DNA of 64,000 bases from Gracilibacillus alcaliphilus (GTDB taxonomy: Bacteria > Bacillota > Bacilli > Bacillales > Amphibacillaceae), in NCBI RefSeq assembly GCF_016909015.1, contig NZ_JAFBFA010000013.1:51994-115993 (forward strand), in the 5' to 3' direction. The notes below the pieces were generated by a model. That model was not told the DNA's origin. It ran no database searches and saw only the letters and a program-made list of their open reading frames with translations. Below are positions 36,563 to 45,899 of the stretch, one piece after another. The first letter of the stretch is position 1. Each line of letters begins with the position of its first letter. The translations under genes were made by a program, and so were the position numbers.

Positions 36563-38233
36563 ATGACAAACCCATTTCAATTTCCAGGCAGTGAAACTAA
36601 TCTATTACATGCAGGACAACAGGTAGACCCAGCTACTAACGCCCGTGCCGTTCCTATTTATCAAACAACATCCTATGTATTTAATAACACGGAACACGCG
36701 CAAAACCTATTTGCCTTAGCGGAACCAGGTAATATTTATTCACGGATTATGAACCCAACAGTAGATGCCTTTGAGAATCGAATTGCTGTACTCGAAGATG
36801 GAGTAGCTGCTGTGGCAACTGCTTCCGGAATGTCTGCCATTACACTGGCGATTTTAAATCTTGCCAACTCAGGTGATGAAATTCTAGCTGATAGCAACCT
36901 CTACGGCGGAACCTATAATCTATTTAACAAAACATTGCCTAAATACGGGATTGATGTCATCTTTGTAGATGGAACTGATCCAGAGAACTTCCGTCAGGCA
37001 ATCACACCTAAAACCAAGGCCATCTTCGGCGAGGTGATCACGAACCCAAGCTTAAATGTCTTCGATATTGAGGCAGTTGCTGATATCGCCCATGAAAACG
37101 GGATTCCACTGATCATCGATAATACATTCGCCACACCATACGTATGTAAACCAATCAGCTGGGGTGCGGATATTGTCGTGCACTCTGCAACTAAATGGAT
37201 TGGCGGACATGGCACGACCATTGGCGGTATTGTTGTTGACGGCGGACGTTTTAATTGGAATAGCGACAAATTCCCTGGATTTACAGAACCAGATGAAACA
37301 TATCATGGCATTCGCTTTGGAATTGATCTTGGCGCACCTGCCTTTGCCTTGAAATTACGTGTACAATTATTACGTGACATGGGGCCGGCATTAAGTCCAC
37401 AAAATGCCTTCTATTTCCTGCAGGGATTAGAGACCTTGCATTTACGCGTAGCCCGGCACCATGAAAATACACAGGCTGTTGCTCAATATTTGAATAATCA
37501 TCCACAAGTAGAATGGGTTGCTTATCCTGGTCTGGAGGAGCATCCTTCCCATGAACTGGCTCACAAATATTTACGCCATCATTATGGCTCTGTGATTACT
37601 TTTGGAATTAAAGGCGGACGTGAAGCTGGCAGACAGTTGATTGACCATATCACACTCTGGTCACATGTTGCCAATGTGGGAGACGCTAAATCATTAATCA
37701 TTCACCCTGCCTCTACTACACATCAACAGTTAAGTGCAGAGGATTTAAAGAAATCTGGTACTACAGAGGAGCTTGTTCGGTTATCGATCGGCTTAGAAAC
37801 GGCAGACGATATTATTGCAGATCTAGATCAAGCCATTGCCAAGGCTACCAACAGCGAGCCTACCATTCAGGCAGATCAAGCACAAGCCATCGCTTGGGCA
37901 CTATCTTCTCCTTTTGCACGAGAAAATGGCGCCATTCGTCCAAAAGTTATTGCAGTGGCTGGTGATATCGAGGGTTCTGCAGCTCTAAACCAATTACAAA
38001 AACTAGGTTTCAGCATTTCCCCAGCAGGACAAGCTGATGGGGAAATAGATATATTATTTATTACTGAGCAAGGCCATGCACAAGCAGCATACAGCGATCA
38101 AGCGAAAATCATCTGGTTTGCAGAAGGTCAAACAGATGTGAGCGTCAAAGAGAAGGCAGAGGCGAACCACCAAATAGTGGTGACAGATAAATGCCCATTC
38201 CAAGAGGCAGACCGTCTTCGCCGTGGAGAATAA
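36563..38233 (+). CDS. metY: O-acetylhomoserine sulfhydrylase MetY with C-terminal CoA-binding-like domain
   Basis: Residues 1 to about 430 are a Cys/Met-metabolism PLP enzyme: YSRIMNPTVDAFENRIA, ATASGMSAITLA, IDNTFATPYVCKP and the PLP lysine Lys211 in HSATKWIGGHGT. The long MetY-type insert (TEPDETYHG) marks a homocysteine synthase using O-acetylhomoserine and sulfide. The last 100 residues or so (from RPKVIAVAGD to CPFQEADRL) follow the CoA-binding/YccU-type Rossmann pattern, including the IIWFAEG and VVTDKCP strands. The fusion is unusual and its role unknown. SAM riboswitch control upstream confirms a methionine role. Confidence 0.92.
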   Translation: MTNPFQFPGSETNLLHAGQQVDPATNARAVPIYQTTSYVFNNTEHAQNLFALAEPGNIYSRIMNPTVDAFENRIAVLEDGVAAVATASGMSAITLAILNLANSGDEILADSNLYGGTYNLFNKTLPKYGIDVIFVDGTDPENFRQAITPKTKAIFGEVITNPSLNVFDIEAVADIAHENGIPLIIDNTFATPYVCKPISWGADIVVHSATKWIGGHGTTIGGIVVDGGRFNWNSDKFPGFTEPDETYHGIRFGIDLGAPAFALKLRVQLLRDMGPALSPQNAFYFLQGLETLHLRVARHHENTQAVAQYLNNHPQVEWVAYPGLEEHPSHELAHKYLRHHYGSVITFGIKGGREAGRQLIDHITLWSHVANVGDAKSLIIHPASTTHQQLSAEDLKKSGTTEELVRLSIGLETADDIIADLDQAIAKATNSEPTIQADQAQAIAWALSSPFARENGAIRPKVIAVAGDIEGSAALNQLQKLGFSISPAGQADGEIDILFITEQGHAQAAYSDQAKIIWFAEGQTDVSVKEKAEANHQIVVTDKCPFQEADRLRRGE

Positions 38234-38343
38234 AAATTTATCAGGTTGACATGTTTCTTTCTATCTAACAAAGGGAAACATATACTATGATAAAGAATGC
38301 TCCATTGATTATTGTTATTTATCTCCCCAAGATAAATATATAG

Positions 38344-38376
38344 GAAAAGCCATGACAAATTGTCGTGGCTTTTTCA
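38344..38376 (+). terminator. terminator of metY
   Basis: GAAAAGCCATGACA/TGTCGTGGCTTTTTC hairpin with T run. Confidence 0.85.
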
Positions 38377-38794
38377 TTGATTACATACTTTCGCCATGAT
38401 AGTAACTGGCTGTAACCTTCCACTCATATAAATCTCTTTTGTAAGCACAGAAGCCAAATATACAAAAAGGGAGCTTTACAAGAAGTACAAATTCATCATC
38501 AAAAATTCAGACTGATTTGAGGATGGCTATCAGTGACAAGCGGAACATAGTTGAATAAGCAAAGATGGGGATAAATCATTCAACAATATGAAGGTAAGTT
38601 GTTTAGTCTTTCAAAAAATACCTGCAATGATTGAAAATAATTATCATAAAAACCATTCAAAAGCAGTTCTTTCTAATAACAGCAACTGGGTTACTTGCAG
38701 ACATTCTTCCTTTAAAAACTCTAACATTCCTCGATATGTTTAGATATTGGTGCCAACTAGATCTTCTGCCTCTACCGTATTTCTATAGATAATT
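38377..38794. other. spacer with eroded family C sequence
   Basis: GTAACTGGCTGTAA and CTTTTGTAAGCACAGAAGCC at about 38402-38456 recall GTAACTGGCTGTAAAAC and following bases of family C copy 1. No gene seen in the rest. Confidence 0.4.
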
Positions 38795-39241
38795 TCACGG
38801 TAATGTGTCCATTCTGTCTAATTTAGCAACTCTTCTTCGGAAATCCTCATTTTCACTAAAATCAGCTTTAATAAATGCCTTTATTAAATCTTCTGCTAAC
38901 CATTCAGAAACAATCTTGCCGCCAATACACAACATATTCACATTATCATGTTCCACAGATTGATGGGCAGAGTAGGTATCATGACATACAGCAGCTCGAA
39001 TACCTTTCATTTTATTTCCTGCAATAGCTGCTCCAACACCTGTGCCACAAAAAACAATAGCCCGCTCATATTTCCCACTGGTTATATACTGGCCAGCATT
39101 TTGGATAATATCTGGGAAATCTACCGGATCTTCCGAAAAACAACCAATATCTTTCCAGTCCCATCCATTAGCTTCGATAAAAGAGATCATGCTATTTTTC
39201 AGAACATATCCACAATGGTCGCTAGCAATTACCAACTTCAT
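38795..39241 (-). CDS. rpiB: RpiB/LacAB-family sugar-phosphate isomerase
   Basis: A 148-residue RpiB-family isomerase: SDHCGYVLK at the start, catalytic Cys65 in VFCGTGVGAAIAGNK, GIRAAVCHDTYSA, and His98-Asp-Asn in the active-site loop, followed by LCIGGKIV. RpiB interconverts ribose-5-P and ribulose-5-P, but relatives act on allose-6-P, galactose-6-P and tetrose phosphates. It closes the 13-gene catabolic unit, 24 bases after the regulator gene, so its natural substrate is probably that of the pathway, not ribose-5-P. Confidence 0.88.
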   Translation of the reverse strand: MKLVIASDHCGYVLKNSMISFIEANGWDWKDIGCFSEDPVDFPDIIQNAGQYITSGKYERAIVFCGTGVGAAIAGNKMKGIRAAVCHDTYSAHQSVEHDNVNMLCIGGKIVSEWLAEDLIKAFIKADFSENEDFRRRVAKLDRMDTLP

Positions 39242-39264
39242 GATTAATCCTCCTCTAGAATAAC

Positions 39265-40275
39265 TTAGTCCGTGTTACTAGAAGACTCTCGAATAACTAA
39301 TTCTGGCTGAAAAATAATATTCTTCACGGAATTAGTATCTTTTGATTTAATTTGCTCAATGAGAAGCTTTGCTGATTCTTTGCCTAAATCATAGGCTGGC
39401 TGCTTAATAGTTGTTAACGGCGGATGAATATGTTTTGCCCATATAGTATCATCATAACCTACAATTCCAATATCCTCAGGCACATGAAGATTTAATTTTT
39501 TTAAGACATCTACTAATTCTAAAGTCAACATATTATTAGTAGAAAAAATTCCATCAATTTGAGGATCTTTATCCAAGGCTTGCTCAATTGTCTTAAATGC
39601 TTTTTTCAAATGTTCAATTTCTAATACACAAAAAGATTCTTTATTATAGCCATTTGCCTTCAGTGCTTCTTTATAGCCTTGAACCCTTTCTTGCCAAGTA
39701 CTTATATTCTCATTCTTGTAAGTAAGTGCCATAATCTTGGAACGCCCTGTCTCTATCAGGTGGTTTACAGCCAGATAACCACCTTTTACATTATCTACTA
39801 CTACATTATTAGCATGCAGATCCGGAACCTTTCTATTAATAACAACCATCGGAAACTTATTTTCCACTAATTCTTGGTATAAAGTCTGATTTTGTACAGT
39901 GGGATTAATCACAATACCATCCACCTGACGCATTTGAAATTCTCTTATATATTGTTCTTCCAAGGTTGGATCACCATCAGAGTTACAAATCATCAGATTA
40001 TAGCCCTCAGCATTACACGTGTCTTCTACCCCCTCCAGCACATGAAACCAGAATTCATTTTTAAAATTAGATAGTACAATACCTATCACATTTGTTTTCA
40101 TTGATTTTAGGCCTTTTGCTAAAGCATTAGGACGGTATTCCAATTCTTTTACAGCTTGCAGAACATTTTCAATCGTTTCTGGTGTGTTATGTCTGTAGTT
40201 TCCATTCAAAATCCGAGAAACAGTTGTTTTTGAAACTCCTGCTCTTTTTGCCACATCGGCTATTGTGACTTTCAT
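39265..40275 (-). CDS. LacI-family transcriptional regulator of the catabolic cluster
   Basis: About 336 residues: N-terminal helix-turn-helix VTIADVAKRAGVSKTTVSRILNG, hinge, then a periplasmic-binding-protein-like sensor domain from NVIGIVLSNFKNEFW to IIFQPELVIRESS. The start at 40275 is chosen because GGTGAT lies upstream and the fold begins at MKVTIADV. It is co-transcribed with the ABC permeases and rpiB. Operator-like palindromes GAAATCGATTTC and GAAATCGTTAC near the cluster promoters are candidate targets. Confidence 0.92.
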   Translation of the reverse strand: MKVTIADVAKRAGVSKTTVSRILNGNYRHNTPETIENVLQAVKELEYRPNALAKGLKSMKTNVIGIVLSNFKNEFWFHVLEGVEDTCNAEGYNLMICNSDGDPTLEEQYIREFQMRQVDGIVINPTVQNQTLYQELVENKFPMVVINRKVPDLHANNVVVDNVKGGYLAVNHLIETGRSKIMALTYKNENISTWQERVQGYKEALKANGYNKESFCVLEIEHLKKAFKTIEQALDKDPQIDGIFSTNNMLTLELVDVLKKLNLHVPEDIGIVGYDDTIWAKHIHPPLTTIKQPAYDLGKESAKLLIEQIKSKDTNSVKNIIFQPELVIRESSSNTD

Positions 40276-40391
40276 TTCTATCACCATTTTCCATATCATA
40301 TTAGTATTAGTTGTTATATCTGGGTTTGTAACTTCGAGAGGAAAATATTGAGCATAGTCCTATCTTATCATATTTTTATTTATTAGGATAT

Positions 40392-41273
40392 TTACCCTTT
40401 AAGCCCACCAGTTGTAATTCCTTCTATTAAATACCTTTGGAAGAAAACAAATACGATAAACAATGGAATCAGGGATAGTGTTGACATGGCGAACATAGGC
40501 CCCCAAGCACTTTCACCAGCTGAATCCAAGAACATTCTCAAACCTAATGCTACGGTAAACAATTTGAGATCACTAATATAAAGTAATTGTCCAAAAAAAT
40601 CATTCCATGTCCAAATAAAGGTAAAAATCATAGTGGTTACTAAAGCTGGAACAGATAAAGGCAAAATCAAATACCAGTATGTCTTTATTCGCCCGCATCC
40701 ATCTATTTCGGCTGCTTCCACTAATTCATTGGGAATTCCTTTCATAAATTGTACCATCAAGAAAACAAAAAAACCTTCTGTTGCAAAAAACTTAGGCAAT
40801 ATTAAAGGATAATACGTGTTAATCCAGTCTAAATAGTTAAACATGATATATTGTGGAATAACAGTGACATGAAAAGGAAGCATTAACGTAAGTAACATGA
40901 GTGCAAACATAACAGATTTAAACTTAAATTCCAATTTAGCGAAGGCATACGCAGCCATTGAACAGGCTATGATATTTCCTATGATGGCTAAAGTTACAAT
41001 AATTAATGTATTAACGAAAAAAGAATCAAAAGTATACCCCGAAACTCCTGCCCAACCCTGTACATAATTATCTATCGTCCACTTAGAAGGGTAAAACGAA
41101 ACAGAACTAAAAATTTCTGATGGATTTTTAAACGAACTAGCTACCATCCATAGAAGCGGATAAAGCATAACTATACCAAATAAGATTACAAAACCATGGA
41201 TAAATACTTTCGATATTTTTTGCCGTTTCTTGCTTACCCGAACAATATGATTGTGTTTTGTACTTATTTCCAT
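40392..41273 (-). CDS. ABC sugar transporter permease (MalG type)
   Basis: A 293-residue protein with six membrane segments and the ATPase-docking EAA loop ELVEAAEIDGCGRIKTYWYLILPL. It ends RYLIEGITTGGLKG, the conserved tail of the MalG/CUT1 permeases. It starts 12 bases after the first permease gene. The partner ATPase is missing here, as is common in Bacilli, where MsmX serves many CUT1 importers. Confidence 0.93.
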   Translation of the reverse strand: MEISTKHNHIVRVSKKRQKISKVFIHGFVILFGIVMLYPLLWMVASSFKNPSEIFSSVSFYPSKWTIDNYVQGWAGVSGYTFDSFFVNTLIIVTLAIIGNIIACSMAAYAFAKLEFKFKSVMFALMLLTLMLPFHVTVIPQYIMFNYLDWINTYYPLILPKFFATEGFFVFLMVQFMKGIPNELVEAAEIDGCGRIKTYWYLILPLSVPALVTTMIFTFIWTWNDFFGQLLYISDLKLFTVALGLRMFLDSAGESAWGPMFAMSTLSLIPLFIVFVFFQRYLIEGITTGGLKG

Positions 41274-41285
41274 TTCACACTCCTC

Positions 41286-42176
41286 CTATCCTTGGTAATA
41301 CACCCATTTTTTTGATGTAGCAAAAATGATTGCTGTAGCTATTGCTATTGCAAGTAATAAGAACCAGGCCATCGCTGAGGCATACCCCATTGAAAATTGT
41401 GTAAATCCTTTTTGGTACAGATACAGAGTATAAAATAAAGTGGAATTTAAAGGGCCGCCTGTACCACCACTGACAATATAAGCAGGCGTAAATGCTTGAA
41501 AGGCTCCAATAATCCCCATGACAAGATTAAAGAATACTACTGGTGTAATTAAGGGCAAGGTTATTTTTGAAAATTGTTTCCACGGAGAGGCACCATCCAT
41601 TTTTGCTGATTCATATAATTCAATCGGAACCTGCTTTAAACCAGCTAAAAATATAACCATTGAAGCTCCAAATTGCCAAATCATCAGAACAATCAGTGTA
41701 TATAATGCTGTATTCGGATTAGAAATCCAATTAGTACCTTCTATGCCGATGTTAGAAAGCAGATTATTAATCAGACCATTACCTCCAAATATTTGCCGCC
41801 ATAAGATGGCAATTGCCACACTTCCACCAAACAAGGAAGGTACATAATAGATAGCCCTATACAAACTCAGTCCACTAATTCCTTTATTCAATAAAGTTGC
41901 AATAAACAAAGCGAATGTTAACTGCAATGGTACACCGATTAATACATAAATTAATGTAACCCTTACACTTTCCAACCATTTTTCGTCTGAAAATAGCTGA
42001 GTATAATTATCTAACCCTATCCAAGTCGGTGCTGAAAACATATCATAGTTGGTAAATGAGAAATAAAGTGACGCCCCCATTGGAATGGCAGTCAAAGTAA
42101 CTAAGCCAATCATCCACGGTGCTAAAAACAGATAACCGATCCAATTATCTTTCCAGAAAGATTTAAATTTCCCCAT
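41286..42176 (-). CDS. ABC sugar transporter permease (MalF type)
   Basis: About 296 residues with six membrane segments and EAA loop ELYESAKMDGASPWKQFSKITLPL. It begins with the usual YLFLAPWMIGLVTLTAIPM head. The ATG at 42176 lies eight bases after AAGGAG, better than the one at 42185. Together with the MalG-type subunit it forms the translocation pore for the sugar captured by the lipoprotein encoded upstream. Confidence 0.93.
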   Translation of the reverse strand: MGKFKSFWKDNWIGYLFLAPWMIGLVTLTAIPMGASLYFSFTNYDMFSAPTWIGLDNYTQLFSDEKWLESVRVTLIYVLIGVPLQLTFALFIATLLNKGISGLSLYRAIYYVPSLFGGSVAIAILWRQIFGGNGLINNLLSNIGIEGTNWISNPNTALYTLIVLMIWQFGASMVIFLAGLKQVPIELYESAKMDGASPWKQFSKITLPLITPVVFFNLVMGIIGAFQAFTPAYIVSGGTGGPLNSTLFYTLYLYQKGFTQFSMGYASAMAWFLLLAIAIATAIIFATSKKWVYYQG

Positions 42177-42302
42177 TATTATCACTCCTTATCCATTTAT
42201 AAAACAACAAAGAAATAAACTTTTTTCTGTAAGCTAATCATATTTATTAGAATTTATATCAACAATCGATTATGATTGATATATTCGAACACTTTACATA
42301 AA

Positions 42303-42358
42303 TCAGATTCAATTAAGAGATCAATCCTCCCTTATACCTTGCTCTTAATTGAATCTGA
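42303..42358 (-). terminator. hairpin between binding-protein and permease genes
   Basis: TCAGATTCAATTAAGAG pairs with CTCTTAATTGAATCTGA (17 bp). On the minus strand it lies 28 bases past the binding-protein stop and lacks a U run, so it likely raises the ratio of binding protein to permease by partial stop or mRNA protection. Confidence 0.65.
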
Positions 42359-42386
42359 AAACTACTGGATCAAACAAAAATGTTAT

Positions 42387-43697
42387 CTATTCTGGCCAGA
42401 TGCTTTTTGCTTCATTCATAAAATCCTCAACTGCTTGTTCTACCGTTTTTTGTCCGAATGCTATAGCCTCAGCGTTATCTGCGTATAATGTCTCTATTTG
42501 ATTGATCCCTTCCGGTGCATAAGGTGCTGGTTCAGATATTTCTACCGTTTCTTGAATAAACTCGACTGCTCGTTGTTCAGGCGGGGTTAATTCTTCAATT
42601 ACTAAATTAGATGCCTCTGTACCAGCTGGTGGTCCTTGTTCTGTTTTAAAAATCTTTACTGCCTCTTCATTAGTAGTAAAAAATTCAATGAATTTTGCTG
42701 CTTCTTCCTTATGTTGAGAAGCTTCCGTAATACTTAAATAAGCTCCTTCAACATATTCCCCTGTGCCTCCATTTTCAATATGCGGATGGCGTACGGCATG
42801 AATTTCCCCCTCACCCATTTGTTCTTCGTATAAATACATTTGATTAACTGGCAACTTAAGTAACGCAACTTTCTTGGTAGCAAACATATTTGCTTCCAGA
42901 GGCAGGCCTTCATATTCATTACTTGTTGCAGCATCTGGAATAACATCATCCTGACGTAATTGATCCCACATCTCCCACCAATCTGTTAACACTTGAGCGT
43001 CAAAACCTAATTTTCCGTCTTCTGTAAATACATCTTGCCCATTTTGACGCGCATAATATCGAAGATCATTTATCTGTCCGCCACTCAAATCACCAATTGC
43101 CCAACCATCGTCACCCATTGCCTCCTTAAGTTCATTGGCTTTATCAATAAAATTATCCCAAGTCCAGTTAAAATCTGGATACTCGACTCCTAATTCATCA
43201 AATACGGCAGTGTTGTATACAAAACCAGGCATGGTAATTCCTTTAGCTACCATATAGATGTTATCGTCAATTTTGCCACTATCTATTGCTGATTCTGGGA
43301 AATCCGATAAATCAAGTTCTCCTGATTCAACAAATTCATTTAAATTATGCAATGCTCCACGCCTTGCATAATCAGAAACATAAAATTGATGCATACTAAC
43401 TACATCAGGTGCATTCCCACCAGAAACTTGTGTTGTCAGGCGATCCCAATAGTCATCCCAACCGCCAAACTGTCTATCCACTTTTATGTTAGGGTTTTCT
43501 GCTTCAAATAAGTCAATGATTTCATTATATTTGTCATGGCGTCCTGTATCTCCCCACCACGAAAAACTAATTTGCACTTCGCCAGCTTCCCCTTCACCAC
43601 TGCTATCTTTTGATCCATTCGATTCTTCATTACCACCACAAGCAACCAACAATATTAGAGAAAAAAACAACAGCATGGAAATATAATTTTTTTTCAT
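42387..43697 (-). CDS. ABC sugar-binding lipoprotein (CUT1 type)
   Basis: A 436-residue precursor with lipobox LVAC (Cys20) and an acidic Gly/Ser linker, then a family 1 solute-binding protein: ISFSWWGDTGRHDKYNEII, FEAENPNIKVDRQ, SGGNAPDVVSM and GLPLEANMFATKKVA. It binds the substrate of the cluster outside the membrane. The aromatic-rich N-terminal lobe suggests a sugar or sugar acid. Neighbouring permeases and enzymes are in the same direction. Confidence 0.93.
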   Translation of the reverse strand: MKKNYISMLLFFSLILLVACGGNEESNGSKDSSGEGEAGEVQISFSWWGDTGRHDKYNEIIDLFEAENPNIKVDRQFGGWDDYWDRLTTQVSGGNAPDVVSMHQFYVSDYARRGALHNLNEFVESGELDLSDFPESAIDSGKIDDNIYMVAKGITMPGFVYNTAVFDELGVEYPDFNWTWDNFIDKANELKEAMGDDGWAIGDLSGGQINDLRYYARQNGQDVFTEDGKLGFDAQVLTDWWEMWDQLRQDDVIPDAATSNEYEGLPLEANMFATKKVALLKLPVNQMYLYEEQMGEGEIHAVRHPHIENGGTGEYVEGAYLSITEASQHKEEAAKFIEFFTTNEEAVKIFKTEQGPPAGTEASNLVIEELTPPEQRAVEFIQETVEISEPAPYAPEGINQIETLYADNAEAIAFGQKTVEQAVEDFMNEAKSIWPE

Positions 43698-43803
43698 TTT
43701 TTTGATCTCCCCTTTACAGTGCTCTTAGATAAACACACCCTCTAATCTAATGGTTTAATTTTTTCAAATCACCTCCTTTATCTATCTGACTGTTTGGTTA
43801 TGT

Positions 43804-44664
43804 TTACCTAATAATAGATTTACTTATAGCGGCGAAATCTAGCTGACCACTTTCCTGCTGTGCTGCTTTGTACAGTTGTAATGCTAAGGAAGCAATTGGT
43901 AAAACAGAAGACTTACCCTCATCTACGGCAATTTGAATATCTTTCTTCATTAAATCCAATTTGAAACCTGGATTGAAATCTTCCTTCACAATGGCATCCG
44001 TTTTATTTAATAACATCCACGAGGCACCTGAACTATTTCCGATTACCTCTTTTATCATCGCCATATCGACATTCAGTTCTTTTGCTAAACTAATAGCTTC
44101 AGATGACGCTATCATATGGATCCCTGCTAACATTTGATTAATAGCTTTTATAGCATTCCCAGCACCTACATCCCCTACTAAATAAACATGACGCGCCATT
44201 GCATGGATAACATCCCTTACTTCTTCTAATAAATCTGCCTTACCCCCAACCATAACAGTTAATGTACCCTGTTCCGCTCCGATTGTTCCTCCACTCACCG
44301 GTGCATCTAGTATCCTAATTTGTCTAGATTGATAAATTTCAGCTAGTTTTTTTATCTTATCCGGTGAACCAGAGGTCATTTCGACTAATATGGCGTTGTC
44401 TTGGAAAGCATTGATAACATTATCTGAAAGTAAAACTGCTTCCACTTCTTTATCTGTAGGCAATATACTAATGACAACATCACTATGAGCAACTACTTCT
44501 TCCGCATTTGCATAAACGTTTGCTCCTGCTTTTTTCAGGGATTCGATTGGTAATGGGTTTTTATGCTTTGCTATACAAAGTTCAAACCCCGCCTCCAATA
44601 TATTTCTCGCCATCGGAAGGCCCATAGCTCCTAACCCAATAAATCCTATTTTTTGTTTGACCAT
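43804..44664 (-). CDS. GarR/HIBADH-family reductase (tartronate semialdehyde reductase-like)
   Basis: A 286-residue beta-hydroxyacid dehydrogenase: Rossmann motif GFIGLGAMGLPMARNIL, substrate loop DAPVSGGTIGAEQGTLTVMVGG, catalytic Lys in GAGNAIKAINQML, and GFKLDLMKKDI. Family members are tartronate semialdehyde reductase, 3-hydroxyisobutyrate and L-threonate dehydrogenases. The cofactor loop after strand 2 (CIAKHKN) is not a clear NAD or NADP type. It sits between an RraA-like gene and the ABC importer. Confidence 0.9.
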   Translation of the reverse strand: MVKQKIGFIGLGAMGLPMARNILEAGFELCIAKHKNPLPIESLKKAGANVYANAEEVVAHSDVVISILPTDKEVEAVLLSDNVINAFQDNAILVEMTSGSPDKIKKLAEIYQSRQIRILDAPVSGGTIGAEQGTLTVMVGGKADLLEEVRDVIHAMARHVYLVGDVGAGNAIKAINQMLAGIHMIASSEAISLAKELNVDMAMIKEVIGNSSGASWMLLNKTDAIVKEDFNPGFKLDLMKKDIQIAVDEGKSSVLPIASLALQLYKAAQQESGQLDFAAISKSIIR

Positions 44665-44689
44665 CGTTTATTTATCCCTCCTTAGCTAA

Positions 44690-44897
44690 AATAAAGTGAA
44701 ACTTCGTTCAGTGGGGGCGACGGCACAGAATATGCTAGTGCAGACGTTGTCACGAACTTAACCAGCTTCCTCTCCCCCACTGAACGTTAGTTGAACCAAT
44801 CGGACCCGCTACTGGCTGTTGGATTTCCCGCTTAGACATAACCTGTTCCCTTATTGCTTGAAGTGGGAGTCCTACAGCCAGTTACACCTCGATAAAT
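44690..44897. repeat. family C repeat, copy 2 (inverted, with insertion)
   Basis: Reads ATAAAGTGAAACTTCGTTCA, then after an extra block of about 60 bp (44719-44775) resumes CCCACTGAACGTTAGTTGAACC, and ends CAGCCAGTTACACCTCGATAAAT. This matches the reverse complement of 755-902 except for the insertion in the first hairpin loop. The inserted block contains GCTAGTGCAGACGTTG, reminiscent of the shared A/B module. It occupies the spacer between two genes of the catabolic cluster. Confidence 0.75.
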
Positions 44898-44915
44898 GAA
44901 CCGGCAAGTACCTAA

Positions 44916-45611
44916 CTACTTGACAGTATCATCTAAATCCCAACCAAGTTTTTCATATAAACGTCTCCGCCCTTGCTTATCTTTTGACAATTCTTGATGA
45001 GCATATTTTGCAACTTCTTTTGCATATTTATTTGGAACAACTACTACCCCATCACCATCTGCAACAATTACATCATTTGGATAAATAGCTACCCCTCCAA
45101 TAGCCACCGGAATATCTTTTTCATAGTATCGAATTCTTGTCTGATCCATTCCTTGAGAAACGAATTTCGACCAAACGGGTATTTTTTGCATAATAACTTC
45201 ATCCGTATCCCGAATTCCGCCGCCATTCGTTAGGTAGCCTTTAACACCTTTGTGTAGATGATCCAATGTATTGTTAGATCCCAGAATTCCAACATCAACC
45301 CCTGCAATATCCATGCAAATAAAATCGCCTTCTTCGATATCATTTGCCCACTCATCAGTACAAACCTCGCTATAATACCACTTTGCCCATTTGGTATACT
45401 CATCACCAGTTACATTAGGAACTGGGCCTTCAAATGGCAAATAACGTGCCGTTCTAGCAATCCCTACTACTTGTGTACGGAATAATGGACGAATACTATG
45501 ATGCACGGTACCGTATCCATGTAATCCTACCCAATCCATACCGTCTCTCACATCTGTTACACGTAAATCTTTATACAGCTCTAATATTTCCTCTCTGTTA
45601 AATTCACTCAT
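44916..45611 (-). CDS. RraA-like family protein (second paralogue, larger)
   Basis: About 231 residues of the RraA/HMG-CHA aldolase-like fold: LRVTDVRDGMDW at the N-terminus, VVGIARTARYLPF, ICMDIAGVDVGILGSNNT, and the Arg-Asp signature GYLTNGGGIRDTDEV. The Arg-Asp pair belongs to the metal/substrate site in aldolase members. It has an insert around WAKWYYSEVCTDEWANDI absent from the first paralogue. The ATG at 45611 is better spaced from AAGGAG than the TTG at 45617. Reaction unknown; aldol cleavage or decarboxylation of a 2-oxo acid is possible. Confidence 0.82.
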   Translation of the reverse strand: MSEFNREEILELYKDLRVTDVRDGMDWVGLHGYGTVHHSIRPLFRTQVVGIARTARYLPFEGPVPNVTGDEYTKWAKWYYSEVCTDEWANDIEEGDFICMDIAGVDVGILGSNNTLDHLHKGVKGYLTNGGGIRDTDEVIMQKIPVWSKFVSQGMDQTRIRYYEKDIPVAIGGVAIYPNDVIVADGDGVVVVPNKYAKEVAKYAHQELSKDKQGRRRLYEKLGWDLDDTVK

Positions 45612-45849
45612 TCTCAAATCTCTCCTTTTTATTTTTAGTTTGCTAAATCAACAAGGAAAACCCTTACATTTTATTTAGAATGTAATCACCACCTTTATTT
45701 TCTAAAGATACATCTTTTCATATAGTGCTAATCTTGGTGTTGTATCATTAAGTCATCTTGCTATCCAAATTAATGACTTAATAGCAGTAAAATGAGATGC
45801 TTATCCAACCCTGTTCCTCTTAATTGACAATAGTCTGTATAGTAAATTG

Positions 45850-45870
45850 TTTTGGAAATCGTTACACTAA
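45850..45870. promoter_or_regulatory. operator-like site, copy 2
   Basis: TTTTGGAAATCGTTACACTA at 45850-45869. It shares 18 consecutive bases (GAAATCGTTACACTAATC) with the minus-strand site near 51627-51644, and TTTTGGAAATCG with the site at 51424. It lies in the 282-base gap ahead of the second RraA-like gene, where an internal promoter would be needed. Confidence 0.55.
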
Positions 45871-45899
45871 TCAGGGCTAGTCGAAGTAAAAACGTCTAC

